Positions 12,900 to 27,002 of a stretch of DNA of 64,000 nt are shown piece after piece. Location of the stretch: NCBI GenBank assembly GCA_051453625.1, contig JBOZIK010000001.1, forward strand, positions 47,038,668 to 47,102,667. Reading direction: 5' to 3'. The first letter of the stretch is position 1, and every line of letters begins with the position of its first letter. Source of the DNA: Welwitschia mirabilis (lineage: Eukaryota > Gnetophyta > Gnetopsida > Welwitschiales). A model generated the notes under the pieces. The model was not told where the DNA came from. It was given only the letters and a program-made list of their open reading frames with translations, and did not search any database. The position numbers and the translations under genes were made by a program.

Positions 12900-14030
12900 C
12901 TTCTTAATTGAGGAAATACCTTGGTTCACGGATATTACAAACTACTTAGTTTCCAAGACCACTGCCTCTCACTAGACTATTAATAATAGAAAGAGATTCT
13001 TAAATCATGCTAAATACTTACTTTGGAATAGTCCATATTTATTTAGGTATTACCTAGATTAATTCTTCTATAAATGTATGCTCTAAACTAAAATACATGA
13101 TATTCTTAAGCATTTTCTTTCTGAGGCCTATAGGAGCCATTATTAGACTAAGAAACCTACTACAAAAGTTCTTCAATCTAGTTTCTATTTATTGTCCATT
13201 TTAAAATACTCCTACCTCTATTAAAAATCTTGTGATAATTGTAAAGAATTAGTAAATATTTCGTGAAGGCGTATGATATTCTTGGACTCCATTCTCATCA
13301 TTCAACCCTTTGATATTTGGGGAATCAATTTTCAAGATTCATATCCACCCTTAAACAAGCATTAGTATATTCTTATCCATGTTGGTTATATGACTAAATG
13401 GATAGAGGCATATGCATGTTGATCAAAAAATGTTTAAATAATGATGAAATTCTTTAAGAAAAATATCTTAATGTGATTTGTTTTTTTCACAATTTTTTAT
13501 TTTTAAGAGAGGAATACATTACTACAGTAGAATGTTTAACAACCTTATAAAGTATAAACATCTTACCAACCCCAAACTAGTAGTTAAGTTAAGGTTATAA
13601 ATAGGGAAACAAAAAAAATTCTACAAAAAGTAGTAAACTTAAAAGAAAATACTAGTCTTTTAAGCTTAATGACATTTTATGAACCTATCGCATAGCTTAT
13701 AAAACACTCTTAGAAATGTATTTGTTTAGATTGCTCTATTAAAAAACTTGTAATTTACCTATACAACTAGGACACATGGCATATTAGGTAATTAAAAATA
13801 TAAACTTAGGTTTGGAGGTAACAAGGAAGAAAAGGGCCATACAACTTAAAGAATTATATGAAATTAGGAATGATGCCTATGAAAACATGAAGATCAACAA
13901 AGAAAGGATAAAAAATTTCAATGAGCAAAACATCCTTAGGAAAACATTTCAAGAAGAAAAACTAGTTTTACTTTATAACTCATGATTACATCTATTCCCA
14001 GGCAAACTAGCCGCTAGGTGGAAAAGTTCA
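12900..14030 (+). pseudogene. Ty3/gypsy integrase relic
   Basis: Integrase with parts of all three domains. WFTDITNYLVS lies at about 12922. The zinc-binding part includes CDNCKEL (about 13233-13253). The catalytic core start shows FDIWGINFQDSYPP (about 13310-13350), equivalent to FDxWGIDFMGPFPP, followed by MTKWIEAYAC (about 13392). The C-terminal GPY/F-type region reads QLKELYEIRNDAYEN (about 13840-13880), then LLYNS and LFPGKLAARW (about 13970-14020). Stops are frequent. Gene order RT-RH-INT marks the element as Ty3/gypsy. Confidence 0.88.
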
Positions 14031-15467
14031 TTTTTAATTTAAAAAAGGTTTTGTTTAATGGAGTATTTCTCATTAAAAACACCAAAAACCATTAATAATT
14101 CAAAGTTAATGGACATCACCTTAAATATTATCATTCATCTATCCCATAGACTTATGAATTTATGAGACTTATAGACCCAAGTTAATGGACTTTAACATAA
14201 ATCACTAATAAGTGATCTCGTTATCACCTAAGTAGCAAATATGACTAAGTATAGTTATAAGTTTTTTAAAGAAAAGTTACTCTCATTTTGAGTTTGATTA
14301 TTTAAAGAACATTCTATTAAGGTATTCAATTTTGATAAATCATGGCTGAAAAAAGTATGATCTATCTTTATATTATGCTTCTTAGATTTTAATGGGAACA
14401 AGATTTATCTTGATTAGGCTATTGAGAAAATGAATCCTCTTATGTGCATAAAAAATGAATATAAAAAGATGAATAAAAGAAGAATATATCTTCTCCAAAT
14501 GTACATCTTATTAATTACTAAATTGGGTTTAGTTAACTATATTAAGGCTATGGACGTTTACTAGCAATGTAGCTCTAATAATCTAATTATGACATAACCC
14601 ACCACATTGGAGCTATGAATGCTCACTGGAAATGTAGCATTGATTTCTTCACAAAATAACATGCTTATCTCTATTAAAAGAAAACGTTGCAATACTGGAT
14701 GCTCAATTTGATTCAAAGGCTTAAAACAAAGGACATATATATTGATCGAAAGAAAAAATAAAGGAAAGAAAAAGATGGATAGTTAAGGACTTCTACAATC
14801 TATCATTTTTTCACTTTCATACTTAAGATTTGCTATGACTTCTTGAATTTTTATAAGTTACTTGATCAAGACCACACTTAGTTGATATTGAGATCCACTT
14901 AAAAACTATAAAAATATAATAAGAGTTATTAACTTAGGAAGGTTTACTTATTTATTTATTAGTTTTATGATTTAGTTCATTGATGCATTTTCGTTTTCCA
15001 TCTCCATCATCCACTTCACTTTACCCTTGTTTAATGAGAAATAAATCATAAGACATAAACCACTTTTTATGGGTTGGATTTTCACTTAGCATTTAATAAA
15101 ATGGTCATTTTACATTTAGTTAGTTTTTCCTTTTTATAGCTTAGTCACATCACTTTACATTGCTTTTAATAAAAGGGCTTGTTAAGATTTCTCTAAGGTT
15201 ATGTTCTCAAATGATTTAAACACTTTTTATCATACAACTTTAAGGACAAAGTTCAGTTTGGTTAAGGGTTATAATATCCAATTTTCATGTTACTTTTCAC
15301 CAAATTTTTTATTTTGATGCCTTAATAATAGAAAGTTAGTTATAAAATTTCTTAGAGTTACATGATTTTTAGACTTGAGCACTTTGACTTAGAAAATTTT
15401 CCCATGTTTAATTGTTTCATTATTAACTTTTTGCTAAGGATCTTGGTAAAAGTCTAGTTAGAGGATG
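14031..15467 (+). repeat. 3' internal region of the Ty3/gypsy element
   Basis: Non-coding stretch between integrase and the next LTR. It ends in a short purine-rich run (about 15458-15465) directly before the TG of the LTR, at the expected position of a polypurine tract. No gene seen. Confidence 0.6.
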
Positions 15468-16836
15468 TGTTAACATGTAAAATTTGACATTTCAATCAAG
15501 TTAATTAATCAATTTATCTTAATAGAAGACATTAATATAAATAATTTTATCAAAAAAATGTCTTCTATTGGTTTTCTATAATAATTATAAACTTATCATT
15601 TGCTCATGACATTTTTAGGATACTTACTGCACATTGAAGGACGTGCTTAAAATTAAAAATAATATAGCTTAAAACACCAGAACCACTATTCAGGTCACTT
15701 GGTGTCGTTGATTCTTCTAAGAAAAATGCCTTATGTCTCATGTTCCTGACTTGTCATGAAAAATTTAGTCAAATAGAGTTATGGGATTAATCAAATTTAT
15801 CCTTGGAAGTAACTTGAATTTTTGATGATACATGATGATGATGATGATGATAACACGTAGAAGTGACAGGTGGTATTGACAAGTAGGATAATGATGGAAA
15901 CACAAGTGACAATAGTGTTTAGGAGTAGTAGAAACACCCAAGAGCCAAGTGTTAGCCTCGTGATGATGATCTCTACTTAATGAAAGATGACAAACACCCT
16001 ACCTAATGCCATCATTTTGTAACTATTCACCTAATGCTATAAGCCAAAGGCTTCTAACCACTCCCACCCCCCGTCCTTGTCTATAAAAAGGGCCTAAAAC
16101 CCTTCATTATAATATCTTTCATTTTGGCAAATGATTGAACCTTTGAAAAGCATCAAGTTATGATGGCCTTCTAAGCACTTACTTAGGGAATGAACTTGTC
16201 TTCAAGGATATCTTGAGGAGTTCTACTAGCATCCATCTTCCTTTGATGTAATGTATTTTCTTTAATATATAAAAGTATTTTGATTTAGATTTTAATTCAC
16301 AAGTCACTTTGTACTTGGAATACTTAGATAACAAGTTAACTATCATGTTTTATTTTCATTTGAGTGAATTCCTTAATCATTTGGTCTAATTCTTTATAAT
16401 TTTAGGGATTCTGAGTACCTAGGGTTCTTACTTTCCATTTTTATTGCAAGGCTATAAAGAATCAAGTAGAAATTGAGTTCGCCAATCTTCATATGGTGAA
16501 TAAGGTTATGTTACATTAACCCAAGCTAATATACTTAATAGTTTTAAGTATGTTATAGGAAAAGCATAGGATATTAACAGAGTAAAGGATTACTAGTGCA
16601 CAAGTCAATAAGAACTTAGAGCTTGTTTATTTCCCTTCTTTTTTAAAGTTAAAGTTTCAAAACTATAACTCTGAACTCTTACATTTTTATTTCTCTTAAT
16701 TGTAACTTGTAAGAAACAAGAGCATGTAACTTCTAAAAACCTACTTAATTATCCCTATAAAGAGAATAATACTAAGTATTAACTCAGTTAAATCTGGTTC
16801 ATTGTATGTAATAAATAGATTTTGACATTATTAAGA
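15468..16836 (+). repeat. LTR (copy C) of Ty3/gypsy Athila/Tat-type element
   Basis: Starts TGTTAACATG and matches copy A (5674 onward) along its length, with TATAAAAA at 16082-16089 in the same place as the TATA of copy A. It follows a purine-rich tract, as a 3' LTR should. It is also followed by leader and gag sequence, as a 5' LTR should be, so it may be shared between two tandem elements. Right edge approximate. Confidence 0.7.
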
Positions 16837-18390
16837 TAATGGCATAGTATCTATTCAAAAAGAGCATAACTTTTCTTTTTTGTGAGCATTTTAGTTATTT
16901 TTTTATTTTCTAATGGAGGCTATTATCCACTTCAGTGATATTTGAACTAGTTCTTTTTTTCTTTCTTTTGTGTATCTTTTCTTTTCTATGGTTACACAGG
17001 TCATTCTAGCAAAATTTAAGCTAGTCTGGTTTTACATTTTCTTTAATTTTTTCCTCTAAGATGATTTGTGTTGTAGGTCTAATAGTGTGTTTACAAGTTG
17101 CAATAGGTGTAAAAAAATAAAAAAATTAACTTGCATGTTGTTTGTGTTTTAATTTATATTTTACTTTTCTGTACAAGTCTACTATAATAAACCTTAAAAA
17201 TTTAAAAAAGATTTTATAATTTCATTAAAATTGCATTCATATGTGCTCACATCCTTTGTTATTATTACATTTTTCTATGACTTAGGTATGTCAATCACTG
17301 CGTGAGGTCTGTGCGAACCTCTATGATTTTTTTGTAATCAAGACTTGCAATTGAACTGGTGCCATTAACTATCTTGCACTAAAGACTCTGAAACTTTATC
17401 TGTGACCTCTATGAAAACCCAGAAATCATTTTGTCATTTAGGCTTTGTCAAAAACCTTTGTGAAACTTGTTTAAAACTTATTTTATACCTTGCATGTTTT
17501 AAATCCATGACAAGTCAACAAGATTAATTATGAATTCCTTTAACAAAATGGATCTGTTTTCTAAATAGAGAAACATACAATAAAATCAATCCCATGATGA
17601 CACCTAAAGGAAACAAGCCTCACTTATCTCAACAAAAAAAAAAAAAGAAAAGAAATCTAAATAACTTACTTAATTCTCAATTTTCCTTTAATGAGTCATT
17701 GTTAAATTAGGATATAATGGGCTAATTAACTACCTACTACCTTGCCTAAGAGGTGATCAAAACCCAAGCTAACATAGTTCATAATAACTAACCTAAGCAA
17801 ACTCTTCATGATTACCTTCAACCCTAATGCTTAGGAATACCTTCATGTATAGTGCAATCACCCATAAACCAAAGGTTATAATTCAAGCCTTCTACCACCC
17901 AAATTTTGCCTTACTTCCATGGTTTAAAATCAGAGGGCTTATAACTACACTGTAAGAAATTTGAATGTGTATTGCCAATTGTACCCCAGTAGTAGAACAC
18001 AAATGACACACTTAGGATTATCTTATTCCTTTATTTCTTAAAAGAGAAGGAAAAATCATGGCTCTACACCCTCAAGCCCTTTTCCATCAGAAGTTGATCC
18101 AATCTAAATAAGGTCTTCATCCCCAAATTATTTCCAAATTATAAGACAAATACTTTGAGAAGACGGATAATGATCTATTAGAAAAAAGATCATGAAACAT
18201 TTTCCCAAGACCTATAAAGATTTAAGGACTTGTTACAAAAATGCTTCCAACATGAATTTGAGCTAGGGATGGAAATAAGTTTCTTTTATAGTGGGTTGTC
18301 CACGTACAATAAACAACTGGTTAAGATGATGAGTAGGGGAAATTTCCTTAGTATGTCCTTAGACAAAGTTAGGGAATATCTTAAAGCTTG
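16837..18390 (+). repeat. Ty3/gypsy leader and truncated gag start (second unit)
   Basis: Leader closely similar to 7031-8182, continuing into a gag start (about 18150-18390). There the open frame from 18230 reads LQKC.QHEFELGMEISFFY followed by GLSTYNKQLVKMMS, the same gag block as at about 9490-9590 but better preserved. Similarity to gag stops near 18390, where minus-strand copia sequence begins. Confidence 0.75.
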
Positions 18391-20330
18391 GGATTATTTG
18401 ATCTCAAGGTTTTTATTTTGTGGCTTATTTGTATTTTTGCCTAGACTTTGAATCTCTTTAAATATTTTAAGACTTGTATTCTGTGAAGTAAATGATACAT
18501 AGTCAAGAGTAATCATCAATGAATATGATAAAATGCCTATTTTAATTTAAAATTGTTGTTCTCATAAAGCCATAAATATTTATATGTATAAAAATGAGTA
18601 GAGTTGATTTGTAATGATCATTAAGTGGAAATGAAATTCTTATTTATTTTCCTTAAATACATATATCACAAGAATGATTTGGAGACATGTTTGAATGTGG
18701 AAATCCTCTGAACAAATTTTGTTTTAACATCATCTCCATGTGCATAGGTGAAGCATGTCTCAATCTATTATTCCATGTGGTAAAAGTGTCCTCATTCATA
18801 ATTGCTATCAAAAATTATGTTTTATAAGTTTGAATTTGTAGAGATTGTTTAATGACCTTGAGATAATAACTTTTTATCTTGCCTTTTCTACCCAAGCATT
18901 TGTTATTTGAAAATTCAACTTTGTATCCATTTGATTATAGTTGTCTAATATCGATCAAGTTACCATTAAGTTGAGGGACATAATAAACATATTTAATCTT
19001 TATTTCATTGTTACTCTCATCTAAGATAATAATATTTTCTATTCCTTCTACTTATTCCTTTTGATCATCTTAAACTTAATTCTAGGGTCTTTGATGTTTT
19101 CATGTTCTAAAACAAAATTTTTCGCCATGACATATGTTGGGAACACCCACTATTTAAATGTCAAGCAGTTATGCTATGAATAACCAATGCTTTAATGTAC
19201 TTATTTTTAGGTGAAAGTCATATTTTAAAGAAGGATCTTATTTTAAACAAGGCTACAAACCCTCTAACTTCTACATTTTCATGATTTTATTAGTTTATTG
19301 TTGTATCCATGTAAACATTTCTATCTCTAAGTCTTCTTTTATAATATCTTGCTATATGATATTTCTAGTTTAAGTAATAACTTATGCAATTATAATTTAT
19401 TAATATAGTTTTTTCATTTGATTCTTCATGTAAATCTTGTGGGTTTTTTGGAAGTCATTACTTATATCTTCTTCTACCTTCACTTAACTTGTTGTTGGTT
19501 GTATTACTTGTATTGTAATTTGTAGAGTTATATGTATTGTGAGATTGCCTTCTTTAATTATTGCCTCCTCTTTGGGTGTAGTTCCTACCTCCTCTTGTTT
19601 TGTTGAAGATTGTTCCTTCTCTTTGATTTTTAAACTTCTTATTCTATCTCTAAAATAATTAATAGATTCATTGATTAAAGTTCTAAAATAATTTAAATCA
19701 TTTTCCTCTGTTCCTTTAAGTTTCATCTCATGTAAAGTTAGCCTATCCACTAGTTAACCAATTGTCATGATCTTCAAATCATCAAAATTTTTAATTGTAA
19801 AAGATATTTAATCAAATTTTCTTGTGAGTGTTCTTATAATTTTAAGATTTTAATCTTTCTTACTAATAGTGGTGCCTTGAATATTGATTTCTTTAGTCAA
19901 AAATCTACTTATTGCACTTAACTTTAAACATCCTCTTCTTTTGTTATTTGCAAGTTGGCACATTGTGTTTAAGGTTTTAGAGTTTGACTTATTTAATTCT
20001 ATTATAATGTTGGTAAATGATGTCTAAACCTCGTCATAACTTATATTAAGATATATAGGCCTAATATTTCCTCATTTTGTCATTTGGAATGCTAGCATAG
20101 ATCACTGTAATTACATTGCTATCATCTTATTCAACCTTATGTTTTGCTCTCTTTGTAGCTTCGTTTATTGGTAGAGTAAATGTTTTAACATCATTTTTAA
20201 CTATACACCATAAAACTTAGGCCTTGATGTACTTCTTCATTCTAATTTTCCAATGGTTCTAGAAGTTATTTTCAAACATAGGTAGCAACCCTTTTGTCAT
20301 GGTGGCAAACTGACAACAATTTCCTTGTTT
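18391..20330 (-). pseudogene. Ty1/copia gag-integrase relic
   Basis: Minus-strand Ty1/copia fragment. At 18661-18779 the complement reads TWNNRLRHASPMHMEMM, then QNLFRGFP and NHSCDIC, i.e. the GAG_pre-integrase block ('LWHxRLGHxS') and the first cysteines of the integrase zinc finger. The integrase core follows toward 18400. An open minus frame at 19484-19750 (LTLHEMKLKGTEENDLN at its start) resembles the late part of copia gag (UBN2). NHWKIRMKKYIKA (about 20225-20265) matches the gag start block 'NYxxWxxKMKxYL'. No RT is seen, so the element is truncated by its junction at about 18390. Confidence 0.75.
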
Positions 20331-23300
20331 ATTAATGAAATGTTAATTTAAATAATAATTAAACTTAATTCCTATGATTTTCAAAAGAAATAATCATAAG
20401 ATAAAACCCAACTCTAAAACTCCATATGAAACAGAGGCTTCTTTTTTTTTGAATTTTTAACTTGAAATTTTGAGTTTTAGATTTTCAAAAGCTTGACTTC
20501 AACTACTATTTAAAATTTAACTTTTAATTTCATGATAAATATATCTTTGGCTTTTTTATTTCACTAATTTTAAAAAATATTATATTATAGTTTTATAGCA
20601 AAAAAATCAAACCTCTATTTCTTCTTCATTATGAAACTAATTTTAAAGTTTTTAGAATTTTTATTTTCTTGCTTCTAAAGTTCTCATTCTTCTACATTTT
20701 TTGCAACTTTGGCTTTATAACAAGATTTTACATCCTACTTTATTTCATGATGTAACATTATTTTATAATGAAACATTATTTCAAAAATCTAGATTTTTGT
20801 TTCCATGAACTAGTTGATTTTGACTTTGTTACAAGACCTATTATTTTAGAAATTTCTAGTTTCTTCTTTTCTTCATCATCATCCTTGAACCTAGGATTTT
20901 GTTATATTTATCTTTAACATCCTAGAACTACAACCTTGAGATTTAATACCATTTTAGAATATAGAATATGTATGCTTTGAAATCATATTCATAGATGTGC
21001 AGAAGTGTTTTATAAATAAAACATTAATAATAATTAAACATTAATATTAATGTATAAAATTTATTTCATACTGGCTTTATGTAATCTACGAAAATCATGT
21101 GTCTAGAAGACACTTTTCATTTGGGATCATTTCTTAATAAAACACTCTAACGGATATTCTAATGAACGGGTGATGGATGATTATTAAATAGTTTCATTCT
21201 TCATTAGTACATGTTAGTCAAAGGTTATTACACATGACATGTATCTTTTCATTTGAAACCATTTACCTTGACTAATATTAATCAATGGTTTTTTATCATT
21301 TAATATAGTTATATGCTTTGTACAAAACACACATTTATTATTCTTTTATTTAAGGATTATTACTTGTACTAATTAATCCTTTTATTTTTTGATGCCCTAT
21401 CAATCAAGGTATAGGTAGCAATTTCGAGGAGGAAAAAAGCTAGGGCCTCTATTCTAGTATAGGTAACCATAATTGTCATTTTCTTTGTCATTCTCTTATA
21501 AGGACTATAAAGGTATTCTAGAGGTTACAAAAACGAGCAAATGTTTCAAAAATATATTTAGAGTATAAGGAGGATCTAAAAAGAAATTAAGAGAAGTAAT
21601 TTATTAATTTAATATCTCCTCTTAAGAATTAAGAATAATTGTTCGTAAGGTAATTTTTCACACAAACCTCAGTCTAGTAAGAGATATTTAACTAAGTACA
21701 ACTTGGTTTCCTAGATAGGTATAAATTATTTTTCTATAGATTTTGAATGTAAAGAAAATACAATTATGGATTATTACATCTTATAATGAAATGTAGGAAA
21801 ACACTAGGATAGTATGAAAGTTATCATCTACTAAAGTGTCTATCATTTAAAACATTAAAGGCTTAATTCTCCTAAATAAGTATAAAGGAATATTCAAAAA
21901 TGTTATTGCATAATTAATAATCTTAATTGAATTAGAGATAGAAAAGTAAAGTAAATCTAACTCANNNNNNNNNNAGTGTATTCGCTAATAATTCAACCAC
22001 GATACAAATTACCACATCATAGAACAAGTCTAAGGTAAGATTATAGAATAATCATTTTCTCCTACCCTGCAAGGAAGAAAGGAGGCTTAGAAGCTCACGA
22101 TAAGACAAACCCTCGTAATAGCCATTAGAATTCTAAAAATGATAGAATTTCTATAGGGAATCATAAATGGTACTTTGATGAAGGTAAACTCCAAGATTCA
22201 CTATCCACCATGGATAATGAATGGAGGGTGAAGATGAAGATGTCTAGCCCTTAAGGTAACCTAGTTTTTTATAGCTATCCTTAGGGGTAAAGTTATTCGT
22301 TTGGTATGTCTTTATTATTAATCGATAGAAGTGACAAATCTTCTTACATAACAAGAAATAGACATCTGGTGTTTAGTCTTCATAAACTAGTTTAGCACTA
22401 GGTTGTAAACTTAATCTACCACCTTAGCACTTCATTTGTTTGTCTTACTTTGTAAAACCTACTTTGCTTCATAAAGTTAATGGTGTTAGAGGTTTAAATG
22501 ATGGCACTAATACCATTAGCTAGTTCAACTTTAGTGAAGGTTGGGAAACTTGAATTATCTTCTAGATAAAATACTAAAACTTGGTCTTTTTTAATGATAG
22601 TTTTGGTAATTAATGAATAAACATTATTAGTAATAAAGTAATTACAAATGTGGTATATATAGTCTTAAAAATACATTAATCCACTAAATTTTAGAAATTT
22701 CAAATATAAAAATTTAAGTCTAAACAAGTTCTAGAAGGATTTAAGAGGGCTTGAGAATGAATGAAAGTTCCAAAAACCATGCTTTAGAACATGTTTTTAA
22801 GTTAGTTTTAAAACCAAGTTGGATGGCATCATAGTGATATTCAAATTTTTCAACATTGATTTTTCATGTAATTATACTCATATAGTTATCTTCTAAGTAT
22901 AACTTTATCTTAAAACTGCATATGTGAAATTAAATACTTCATAATATGTGAAAAATTAATAACTTTAACCTCATTGAAAGGCCAAAAATCAACATAACTA
23001 AATCCTAAAAGCCATCGATCATATTTAGAGAACCTAGTACATTATAGACATCATATAACCTCATTCAAAGTCATCTCAATTACATAGAAGTACCTGTTAA
23101 AAGTCCCAATGACCATAAAAGTCACTGTTAAAAGCAATACTAGATTGCTAGCAATGTTTATATCGCATGATCAATGCTCATTGTCAAGATCACATGTAGC
23201 CATATGATAACTTATGTAATGATCTCTAGAATCTTCAACTCTTTACGATATCGTTTTTGCATCATTTCTTTAGTCCATCATTATTAGAGCTAGTCACAAT

Positions 23301-23899
23301 CATCTTTCTCATCATTAAAAGATGTTTCAAAAGTGTCAAAATAATCACAAATCCACCATTTTCATGATCATCCAATCAAGTACGTAAAATGTAACAAAAT
23401 ACATTTAAGTGTAGCATACAGTGTCAAGAACCAAATGAAATTATGATAGATTTACTGAATTTTGGTCAAAAGACGAGCATCATCACTATGGTTCCTATTC
23501 GTGTATTCAAGCCACACTTAGGTGCAAGCTTCAATGCCTTAGGTATGAATCATAGATTAGACATTGACAAGTTAAATCCTAAATAGGCAGGGGCTACATA
23601 ACCAAACAAACTAATGACCTTGGAGAATGTGGGATTACTTCCTCTGAATTAACTTAATTAAAAAATAAATAAATAATTTTAATTCTTAATAGAGTATTTG
23701 TAATGTCATTTACAAGTTTAGCTTCTCATCATTGAATATAGACTTTATTAGTTTCGTATTAAGTATCTATCATATATCTTAAATGTTATACTACCTAGAA
23801 AAGCTTATAAAGAGTGAAGATGATAATCCATACCCTCTAGTGTAAAGTATGCCTAAAAGAATCATAAAAACATTCACATTTTAAGAAGACCACTTAAGC
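20331..23899. other. Unassigned AT-rich sequence
   Basis: No gene or firm repeat family recognised. The first few hundred bases may be the leader and LTR of the minus-strand copia relic; a weak tRNA-iMet-like primer complement lies near 20940, too degraded to rely on. A 10-base N run is at 21965-21974. Confidence 0.45.
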
Positions 23900-24800
23900 A
23901 TCATTACAACCTTTTACTTCAAATAAAAAATAAAAACATATCTATACAACTTGTCCCCATTAAAGCACAGAGACATTTACTTGTCTAGTCTTAAACCTCT
24001 TCTTGGGTATACCCTACTATTGGCCATGCAACAAGCTTCACCAATAGCTGTGCCATTGCCTATGAACACTTTACTCACTTTAGCTAGCATTGCAAAGCGT
24101 AGTAAAACCAAGGAAAGTCTTGCATTTGTGAAGAGGTACCCTACTTTTGACTGAAGAGGGAGGCACACATCTGTTACAAGGTTGCCATCATGTCTTCAAG
24201 CATGTGGTCATTGTCTGTCTATACAAACATGCAAGCAAGGAGATGTGTGATGTGTCGCATTATGATTGGGTGATAACGACCAAGACATGCTTGAACACGT
24301 GGACCCTCCACATGTTAAAGGCAAAGACATGCATAGAACAAGTCTTGAGGGGATTTTGTAGGCACGAGGCATGAGAAACTGTGTTGATAATGTATATCTT
24401 TAAAGAAGAGTACAAAAACAAGGAATATGAAATTCGGTAGGAAGAGCTAACAAAAGTGGGATACGCATTACAAGCCTCGTATGATTCTTTTTGGAAAGTA
24501 AACGAAACGCAGGAAAAGGGGGTAGACAAAGACTTCCACCACTGTCTCGTAACCATGGCCCACCACCCCATGTGTGAGAGGTGAAACGTCATGTTTGTCT
24601 CTCTCCACCCGCGCTCTTACGTTTCGTCCTCCCTTTATCAATTTACTTATAAGTTCGTGCATTTAATGGAGTATTTTAATCAAAGGGCTATGGCGTTTTC
24701 CATGGTTGGGTAAGATTTATAACCCCTCACTGTTAATCTACTTTTTGGCCAATGGTGAGCACTCCACCGTCCATGGAGACCATTAATGGGGTAATTCTAC
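23900..24800. other. GC-richer patch with short ORFs, no gene recognised
   Basis: Base composition rises compared with both sides, and overlapping short frames are open on both strands (23951-24154 and 24147-24374 plus; 24260-24592 and 24468-24662 minus). None shows a domain, a repeat family motif or a consistent exon structure. The patch contains a G-box-like CACGTG near 24297 and several ACATGC/CATGCA words. It may be a relic of a low-copy gene, a promoter region or a less decayed transposon piece. Confidence 0.35.
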
Positions 24801-26374
24801 TTTCGATTTTCAAATAAATAAGTTGTAGAGGTTATCATTTACTTTGAAAAGCAGAGGCCAGCAGCCGACCACTTGTCTTTTGCATAAACATTTAATTAAG
24901 AAGCATCTACCTGCTAATTAAAGAGATCCATGCCATGGATTAGTGGTTTCCTCTGAGTGTTTTGAGATTCCTTAATTTAAAAGTTTGCTTGTTATATAAT
25001 ATACTTTAGATGTAAAATTTACTTATTGTTGCCTTTTTCTTCTCCTTTTAGTATTTGTATTTTTAAGTTTTTTGAGGGAAACTTTTTTCTTTTTTATTTT
25101 TCAAGATGTTAACCCAATAAGGAAATTTATGATAAACATTTAAAGAATACAATGCAATGAAACTTTAATGAAATGGTTTTGGTGCTTATAGAATCTAAAG
25201 GTTTTAATAGGTTGGTATTTTCCTTCTTTCCCATAAGGAAGGATTACCCCCCTAGTAATAGCTAGAACTATGTTAAGTCATTGTAAGAAAAAAAAGATAT
25301 TGTTATTTGTTTAAAAAGTCTAATAACAACTACATTAACATGCCTAACTAAAACCCTTTAGGTAGTCATTTTTTAAAAAGTTAATTAATAGAAAATCATA
25401 AATAAAAACCTATATGATTATTAAATTAGAAGCTAACCACCAAGCATCTAGGTTTTGCTTACTTACCACTTTTAAAAATGGATCAAACTTGTTGGGTTTC
25501 AAAACCACAACTTAATGGATTAGGCTCTATATAATTTGGCTTTAACAAATGAATGTTTACATTTGCATGTTAAACTATCAAATGTAGAATTAACATTAAT
25601 ATCAAAGTTACATACTCAACTACAAAAAGAAAACGTTGCTCAAAGGAAAGAAAAAGTTGAGGCTTATTAGATTTTAACCTGTAAGCACTTAAATGAAATA
25701 TGTATCTAAGTGATGTACGAAAGTTCCAAGCTATTATAAGTTCTAAATGTGTGTTCAAGTAATAGTAACTTGTACTAATTAAACCTTATGTCACCATCAT
25801 CATTATTATTATAATAAACATAGGAACAAACATTGTGATCAATATCAAACTATATATTTTTTCTCCAAAAGAAGGTAATATTTATAATGTAGTAATAAAT
25901 TGTGTTTCACTTGTCTTAATTTCTTTCTATGCATAAAAGTTTGATGTGTTTTAAATATATTTTCGTAATTCCATAGAAAGGATTGACTTCATTTTCAGAT
26001 CTCTCTTCCTTGAATGAAATTGTATATTGTTATAATGAACACAACTCTTGTTGGTTATATTCATTAAAAATTTTCTCTTCTTACCTCTTATATAATGTAA
26101 CATATAATTATAAATATTTTAAGAGTTTTCACTATTATGGGATGTAGATATAAAACAAAGTCTACATCTTATGGTAGTTTTAAAGTCATTTGATATTATG
26201 AAGAAATAATTCTAAACTAAATTGTTTTAAGAAGTAAACATGTGTATATAATAAGAATGACAATGAGATATAAAATATTACTTGTATATTTCCTCAAGGT
26301 TACATTTAGAACTATGAAATAAAAAGAAAAAACATGAATAAGAAAAATCATGAGGGTTGTAAAACCCAAAACTC
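24801..26374. other. Unassigned AT-rich sequence
   Basis: No gene, RNA or mobile-element motif recognised on either strand. Confidence 0.5.
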
Positions 26375-26575
26375 AGATAGCCATACCTTCTTTTAAAAGT
26401 ACAACACCACAATTGCTCAAATGATTGATTTAATTATTCCTATGGCCTTATATTATGTAAAGGCATCCAAAAGTTCAAACCCCCAACCTCATAAAGGCAG
26501 GACAGGGTTGAGGGGGGAGGGTGGAAAGAAAGGGGCTTTATCCCACTAATTAGACCACTACCCCTTTGGCATATG
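26375..26575 (-). repeat. tRNA-derived SINE-like repeat, copy 1
   Basis: Read on the minus strand, the unit starts near 26573 with TAGTGGTCTAATTAGTGG, an acceptable RNA polymerase III box A-like word. GGGGGTTTGAAC follows (about 26470-26481), resembling box B (GGTTCGANNCC), and then a body shared with the copy at 27003-27175. No tRNA cloverleaf can be formed, so it is not a tRNA gene. Edges are estimated from where the two copies stop matching. Confidence 0.45.
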
Positions 26576-27002
26576 TATAAGAAAGATAGCTTCATAAGTA
26601 AAATTTTCATATGCTTAACTGTCATAAAAAATCAATAATATTATTATTAGATAATTTTTTGGTAAATAGGGATTAGCTTTATTCAAATAACTATTGGTTT
26701 TTATATCCTTATGCTCTTATGTGTATCTTTGTAAACTCAAAATGTCTTGCATAGTAACAATATCATCAAGAAAATTTTATGGCAAATACACTTATGTCAC
26801 TAAATTCATCCTATACTAGTAACATTCAAGCATAAAATTCAAATGGGTTATTTAAGAAACTATATATGTAGTAAGAACATTCCATATTAAACTTTTATTA
26901 TCTAAGATAATGTCAAGTTAATGATTTCTTAAGCAATATATTTTCATACATTTGAATTAAAACAAAGAATTTATTTAGGGGAGGAATATTAAAGCTTTTT
27001 AG
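26576..27002. other. Spacer between the two SINE-like repeats
   Basis: AT-rich sequence with no recognisable feature. Confidence 0.45.

Noticed and set aside
24260-24662. Minus-strand frames of 110 and 64 aa as a gene
   Set aside because: No domain or homologous family recognised and no consistent exon structure; kept only as an unexplained GC-richer patch.
26440-26580. Possible tRNA gene on the minus strand
   Set aside because: Box A- and B-like words are present but no acceptor, anticodon or T stems can be formed; treated as SINE-like.
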